A stretch of DNA of 64,000 bases from Loktanella gaetbuli. GTDB lineage: Bacteria; Pseudomonadota; Alphaproteobacteria; Rhodobacterales; Rhodobacteraceae. Shown in pieces: positions 61,078 through 64,000 of this stretch (position 1 is the stretch's first letter; each line of letters opens with the position of its first letter). The DNA lies in NCBI RefSeq assembly GCF_020531945.1, contig NZ_JAJATZ010000002.1, forward strand, positions 186,001 to 250,000, given 5' to 3'. The notes under the pieces were generated by a model. It ran no database searches, had not been told where the DNA came from, and worked only from the letters and a program-made list of their open reading frames with translations. The position numbers were made by a program, and so were the translations under genes.

Positions 61078-62408
61078 GTGCCGCCTCCTGGTCTGGGTGA
61101 AATCGTGAATGTCCCGCCGCAGGCCCGTGCTGCGTCGCGCACGATGGACAGGCCCAGCCCGGAGCCCACCACATCGCCCACGTTGTCGCCCCTTGCAAAG
61201 CGTCCGGTCAATGCCGCAGCACCGCCCCCGCCCAGCCCGCGCCCCCGGTCGCAGACCGTGACGCAACCGTCAGGCGTCAATGCGACCTCGATATCCGTGT
61301 CGGCCGTCCCGTATTTCAGCGCGTTGTCCAGCAGGTTGCGCAAGGCGCTTTCCAGCAGCAGGCGGTCCGCCGACAGCGGCACCGGGCCCACGGGCATGTC
61401 CAGCACGAACGCCATGTCGCGCATGTCAGCGGTCGGTGCCATCTGGCCCACCAGATCGCGCAGCACCACCGCCAGGTCCAACGCATCCTGGGTGGGCTGG
61501 TCACTGCGGTAGATGACGCTTGCGTGGTCCAGCATCTGCCCCGTCGATCGCGCCGCATTGTCCACCGCACGGATCACGTTGCGCAGGCTGGCCCGCGTCG
61601 CATCGTCCGTTGCCTGCCGCAAGGCCACCTCGGTCTGCATCCGCACCGTGGCCAATGGGGTGCGCACATGATGGGCGGCTTCGGTGATAAAGGATTCGGT
61701 CCGGTCCAGCGCCGACCGCAGCCGCGCGATCAATCCGTTCAGCGCCGCCACCAGCGGCACCAGTTCGCGCGGGACGGCACGCCTGACGGGGCGCAGGTCC
61801 TGTGGTCCACGTCGCCCCACGGCCAGTGCCAGATCATGCACCGGGGCCAGCACGGACCGCGCTGAAATCAGCGCCAGCACGGCCGCCAGCGCAAAGATGC
61901 CAAGGCCCAGTCCCGCCGCCCGGTTCGCCATCTGCGCCGAAATCACCGCCTGCGCGGTGCGCGTCTGGCCCAGCAGCACCGTCACATCGACCCGGTTGCC
62001 GTCCACCAACACGGACCGGCCCACGGCCCCGACTCGCACCTGCGCGTCCTGATAGGGGACCGTGTAAAACGCCGGTGTCAGCCCCGGCACAACATCAGGA
62101 AGCGGCAGGTCAGGGTAGCCGGTAACAGTCTGGTCCCCCACCAGAATGCGGTAGAACACCCGGTCTTCGCCCACCGCTCCCAACATCGAAAACGCCGCAT
62201 AGGGAATGTCCACGCTGATCCCGTCCGCACCGCCACGCAATTCCTCGGCGATGACGACGGTTGCCGTGCCCAGGACCGAATCCTGCACGGTCTGGATCGC
62301 CGCACCCGCCACACCGCGCACCGCCAGATACAGCACCAGCGCCAGCAGGGCCGCCACGCCGATCCCCTGCAACAGCAACCGGCGCCGGATCGAGGCGGGC
62401 CGCCTCAC
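61047..62408 (-). CDS. tctE: Sensor histidine kinase (TctE-like)
   Basis: 453 residues. Two membrane helices (LLLQGIGVAALLALVLYLAV near the N-terminus and GLGIFALAAVLALISA at ~175) flank a periplasmic 2CSK_N-type sensor region. Then the H-box ITEAAHHVRTPLATVRMQTE, N-box SALRNLLDNALKYGTADTDI, G1 VTVCDRGRGLGGGG and G2 GSGLGLSIVRDAA. Starts with GTG 62408, sharing GTGA with the response regulator. By neighbours (tctD, tctC) it likely senses tri- or dicarboxylates. Confidence 0.93.
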   Translation of the reverse strand: MRRPASIRRRLLLQGIGVAALLALVLYLAVRGVAGAAIQTVQDSVLGTATVVIAEELRGGADGISVDIPYAAFSMLGAVGEDRVFYRILVGDQTVTGYPDLPLPDVVPGLTPAFYTVPYQDAQVRVGAVGRSVLVDGNRVDVTVLLGQTRTAQAVISAQMANRAAGLGLGIFALAAVLALISARSVLAPVHDLALAVGRRGPQDLRPVRRAVPRELVPLVAALNGLIARLRSALDRTESFITEAAHHVRTPLATVRMQTEVALRQATDDATRASLRNVIRAVDNAARSTGQMLDHASVIYRSDQPTQDALDLAVVLRDLVGQMAPTADMRDMAFVLDMPVGPVPLSADRLLLESALRNLLDNALKYGTADTDIEVALTPDGCVTVCDRGRGLGGGGAAALTGRFARGDNVGDVVGSGLGLSIVRDAARACGGTFTISPRPGGGTCATLHLPLR

Positions 62409-63070
62409 CCTTGGGTCAACCGGTAACCGACACCGCGCACCGTCTCGATCCGTGCCGCAGATCCCGACAGCTTCTTGCGCAAACGCCCGACATAGACCTC
62501 GATCGCGTTGTCGCTGACGGCCTCGGACGCGGACAAGAGCCTGTCATGCAGATGCCCCTTGGAGAAAATGCGCCCGGGCCCCGCCATAAGGATTTCCAGC
62601 AGCCGCAGTTCGCGGTTGCGCAGGTCACGCACGTCGCCCCCCACGGCCACGGTCCCACCCAGCGGATCAAACACCAGATCGGCGTAGATGACCTGCGTCT
62701 GCGCCGTTCCACCACGTCGGCGCAGAACCGCCCGCACGCGTGCCTCCAGTTCCGCGAAATCGAACGGCTTGGTCACATAATCGTCCGCGCCCGTGTCCAG
62801 CAGGGCCACGCGGTCGCTGACGCCCGCGCGCGCGGTCATCACGATCACCGGCGTATCGCGCGGCACCCGCCTGTGTGCGGCCAGAAAATCGCGCCCGTCA
62901 CCATCGGGCAGCATGATATCCAGCAGGATCAGGTCATAGCTGGATACCGCCAGATGTGCCTCGGCCTCGGCCAGACTGCGCGCCCAGTCCACGCCGTGCC
63001 CGTCCAGCGTCAACCGGTCCAGCACGGCCTGCCCCAGATCGGGCGTGTCCTCTACCAGCAAAAACCGCAA
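62405..63070 (-). CDS. tctD: Response regulator, OmpR/TctD type
   Basis: 221 residues. Receiver with the phosphoacceptor in YDLILLDIMLPDGDGRDFLA, VIVMTARAGVSDRVALL and VTKPFDFAELEARVRAVLRR; C-terminal winged helix with LRNRELRLLEILMAGPGRIF and VSDNAIEVYVGRLRKKLSGS. Start is TTG 63070, which has AAAGGGA eight bases upstream and opens FLLVEDTPDLGQAVL; no ATG lies near. First gene of tctD-tctE-SBP and divergent from tctC. Confidence 0.93.
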   Translation of the reverse strand: MRFLLVEDTPDLGQAVLDRLTLDGHGVDWARSLAEAEAHLAVSSYDLILLDIMLPDGDGRDFLAAHRRVPRDTPVIVMTARAGVSDRVALLDTGADDYVTKPFDFAELEARVRAVLRRRGGTAQTQVIYADLVFDPLGGTVAVGGDVRDLRNRELRLLEILMAGPGRIFSKGHLHDRLLSASEAVSDNAIEVYVGRLRKKLSGSAARIETVRGVGYRLTQG

Positions 63071-63192
63071 AAAGAATCCCTTTCTCTCGCACCGTGACAG
63101 GTTAGCGTCAGCTTGGGCGCAAACAAAGTGACCCTGCAAGGGTGTGCCGTGGGAGACAGCACATCCGCAAGCGACATAATGGGAGGAATACC

Positions 63193-64000
63193 ATGTCAAA
63201 GACCCTGTTGCGCGCGCTGTCCAGCGCCGCCGTTCTGGCCGTCACGGCCACATCCGCATTCGCCATTGAATGCATCGCACCCGCCAACCCCGGCGGCGGC
63301 TGGGACTTTACCTGCCGTCAGGTGGGCAAGATCATGTATGACATCGGTCAGGTTGCCGATCCCGTGCAGGTCACCAACCTTGCCGGTGCCGGTGGCGGTC
63401 TGGCCTTTTCCACGGTGGTCAACGAACGCAACAGCGATCCTGACCTGATGGTGGCCGCCTCCAGCGCGACAACGACCCGTCTGGCACAGAACGCCTTTGG
63501 CGGTGCAACCGCCGATCAGGTGCGTTTCGTCGGTGCGATCGGTGCCGATCCGGGTGTCATCGTCGTGGCCGCCGACAGCCCTTATCAGTCGCTGGGCGAT
63601 CTGGTTGACGCAATCAAGGCCGACCCCGGTTCGGTCGCCTTTGCAGGCGGTTCGGCCGTCGGCGGTTTCGACCACCTCAAGCCGCTTCAGGTGCTCAAGG
63701 CCGCAGGCTTTGATGACATCACCAAGGTCCGCTATATCGGCGTTGACGGTGGTGCCGACGCGATCACCCAGACCGTCGGTGGCTTTACCCAGGCCATGAC
63801 GGGCGACATGTCCGAAATCGTGGGCTTCATCCCCACCGGCGACATCCGCGTCCTGGCCGTGATGACCGACGAACGCGTCCCCGGCTTTGAGGATATCCCC
63901 ACCGCGAAGGAACAGGGTTTCGACGTGCGCGCAGTGAACTGGCGCGGGATGTATGTCCCCAAGGACATCAGCGACGAGCGGTTCCAGGAATGGGCGGGCA
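63193..64000 (+). CDS. tctC: Tripartite tricarboxylate transporter substrate-binding protein, 3' end cut
   Basis: 269 residues visible, open to the right edge. Signal peptide LSSAAVLAVTATSAFA. Bug/TctC fold: ECIAPANPGGGWDFTCRQVG (the hallmark P-GGG-D at the carboxylate site), VTNLAGAGGGLAFSTVVNER, VAASSATTTRLAQNAFGG, VAFAGGSAVGGFDHLKPLQV and IPTGDIRVLAVMTDERVP. GGGAGGAAT precedes the ATG. Divergent from tctD, which is likely its regulator; tctB and tctA would lie to the right. Confidence 0.93.
   Translation, partial: MSKTLLRALSSAAVLAVTATSAFAIECIAPANPGGGWDFTCRQVGKIMYDIGQVADPVQVTNLAGAGGGLAFSTVVNERNSDPDLMVAASSATTTRLAQNAFGGATADQVRFVGAIGADPGVIVVAADSPYQSLGDLVDAIKADPGSVAFAGGSAVGGFDHLKPLQVLKAAGFDDITKVRYIGVDGGADAITQTVGGFTQAMTGDMSEIVGFIPTGDIRVLAVMTDERVPGFEDIPTAKEQGFDVRAVNWRGMYVPKDISDERFQEWAG

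Overview
The window looks like ordinary, gene-dense chromosome from a GC-rich alphaproteobacterium of the order Rhodobacterales (roseobacter-type). Support comes from the gene set and style: an aa3-type ctaD with a DUF2244 gene, a CarD regulator, an alphaproteobacterial RpoH, a SAM-II riboswitch before metZ, a SUV3-type helicase next to an S4 protein, a roseobacter-style FolP with a long N-terminal extension, TctCDE, and a CtrA-type box. The genus is not determined. No rRNA, tRNA, CRISPR array, prophage or intact insertion sequence was seen.

Layout. 0-2.7 kb: LytTR membrane regulator (cut by the left edge), lipB, and an SbtA/SbtB bicarbonate-transport pair. 2.8-7.4 kb: ctaD with a strong terminator, a frame-broken GNAT remnant, a DUF2244 protein, a YqeY-like protein and carA. 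7.4-13.4 kb: a glycosyltransferase with an N-terminal GspE/MshE-like domain behind a CtrA box, a GntR regulator, a UbiH-type hydroxylase, a class V aminotransferase and two coupled Lrp/AsnC regulators. 13.5-19.8 kb: ilvC, a DMT exporter, a folB-folP-glmM operon and a SleB-type hydrolase. 19.9-29.4 kb: PPDK-like enzyme, glyQ-small membrane protein-glyS operon, an SPOR/peptidoglycan-binding protein with a dead protease fold, and TrkH. 29.45-31.27 kb is a visibly more AT-rich patch with one DUF4240 gene; it is the only clear accessory insert.

31.3-43.6 kb: folE2 and metZ (metZ behind a SAM-II riboswitch and terminator), GST, PilZ protein, YciB, FtsY, a lytic transglycosylase, a fused FdsG-FdsB formate dehydrogenase subunit without its catalytic partner, an AlkB-like monooxygenase with a small secreted partner, xseA and purD. 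43.8-50 kb: CarD, FdxA, an S4 protein/SUV3-like helicase operon, TPR, SCP2 and alpha/beta hydrolase proteins. 50-56.2 kb: an operon-like run of MBL-fold exonuclease, ATP-dependent DNA ligase and a membrane-anchored EEP-family protein, then pepF and a GNAT. 56.2-64 kb: NAD(P)-binding oxidoreductase, Gfo/Idh/MocA oxidoreductase, rpoH, an RluA-family pseudouridine synthase, and a TctD/TctE two-component system plus an extra periplasmic binding protein, divergent from tctC, which runs off the right edge.

The genome is packed tightly. Eight same-strand pairs are joined by 4-nt ATGA/GTGA overlaps, and six convergent pairs end with stop codons that share exactly 4 nt (CTAG or TTAG). A dispersed intergenic element (core GCATCATCTTGC, then AAATACTC, often followed by a GC hairpin) occurs five times. 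The most unusual items are the CtrA-linked, possibly cyclic-di-GMP-responsive glycosyltransferase, the pseudo-protease that has lost all three catalytic residues, the FolB protein with a C-terminal extension resembling a small-molecule kinase fold, the DUF4240 insert and the dispersed element. No clear new multi-gene defence or biosynthesis system was found.
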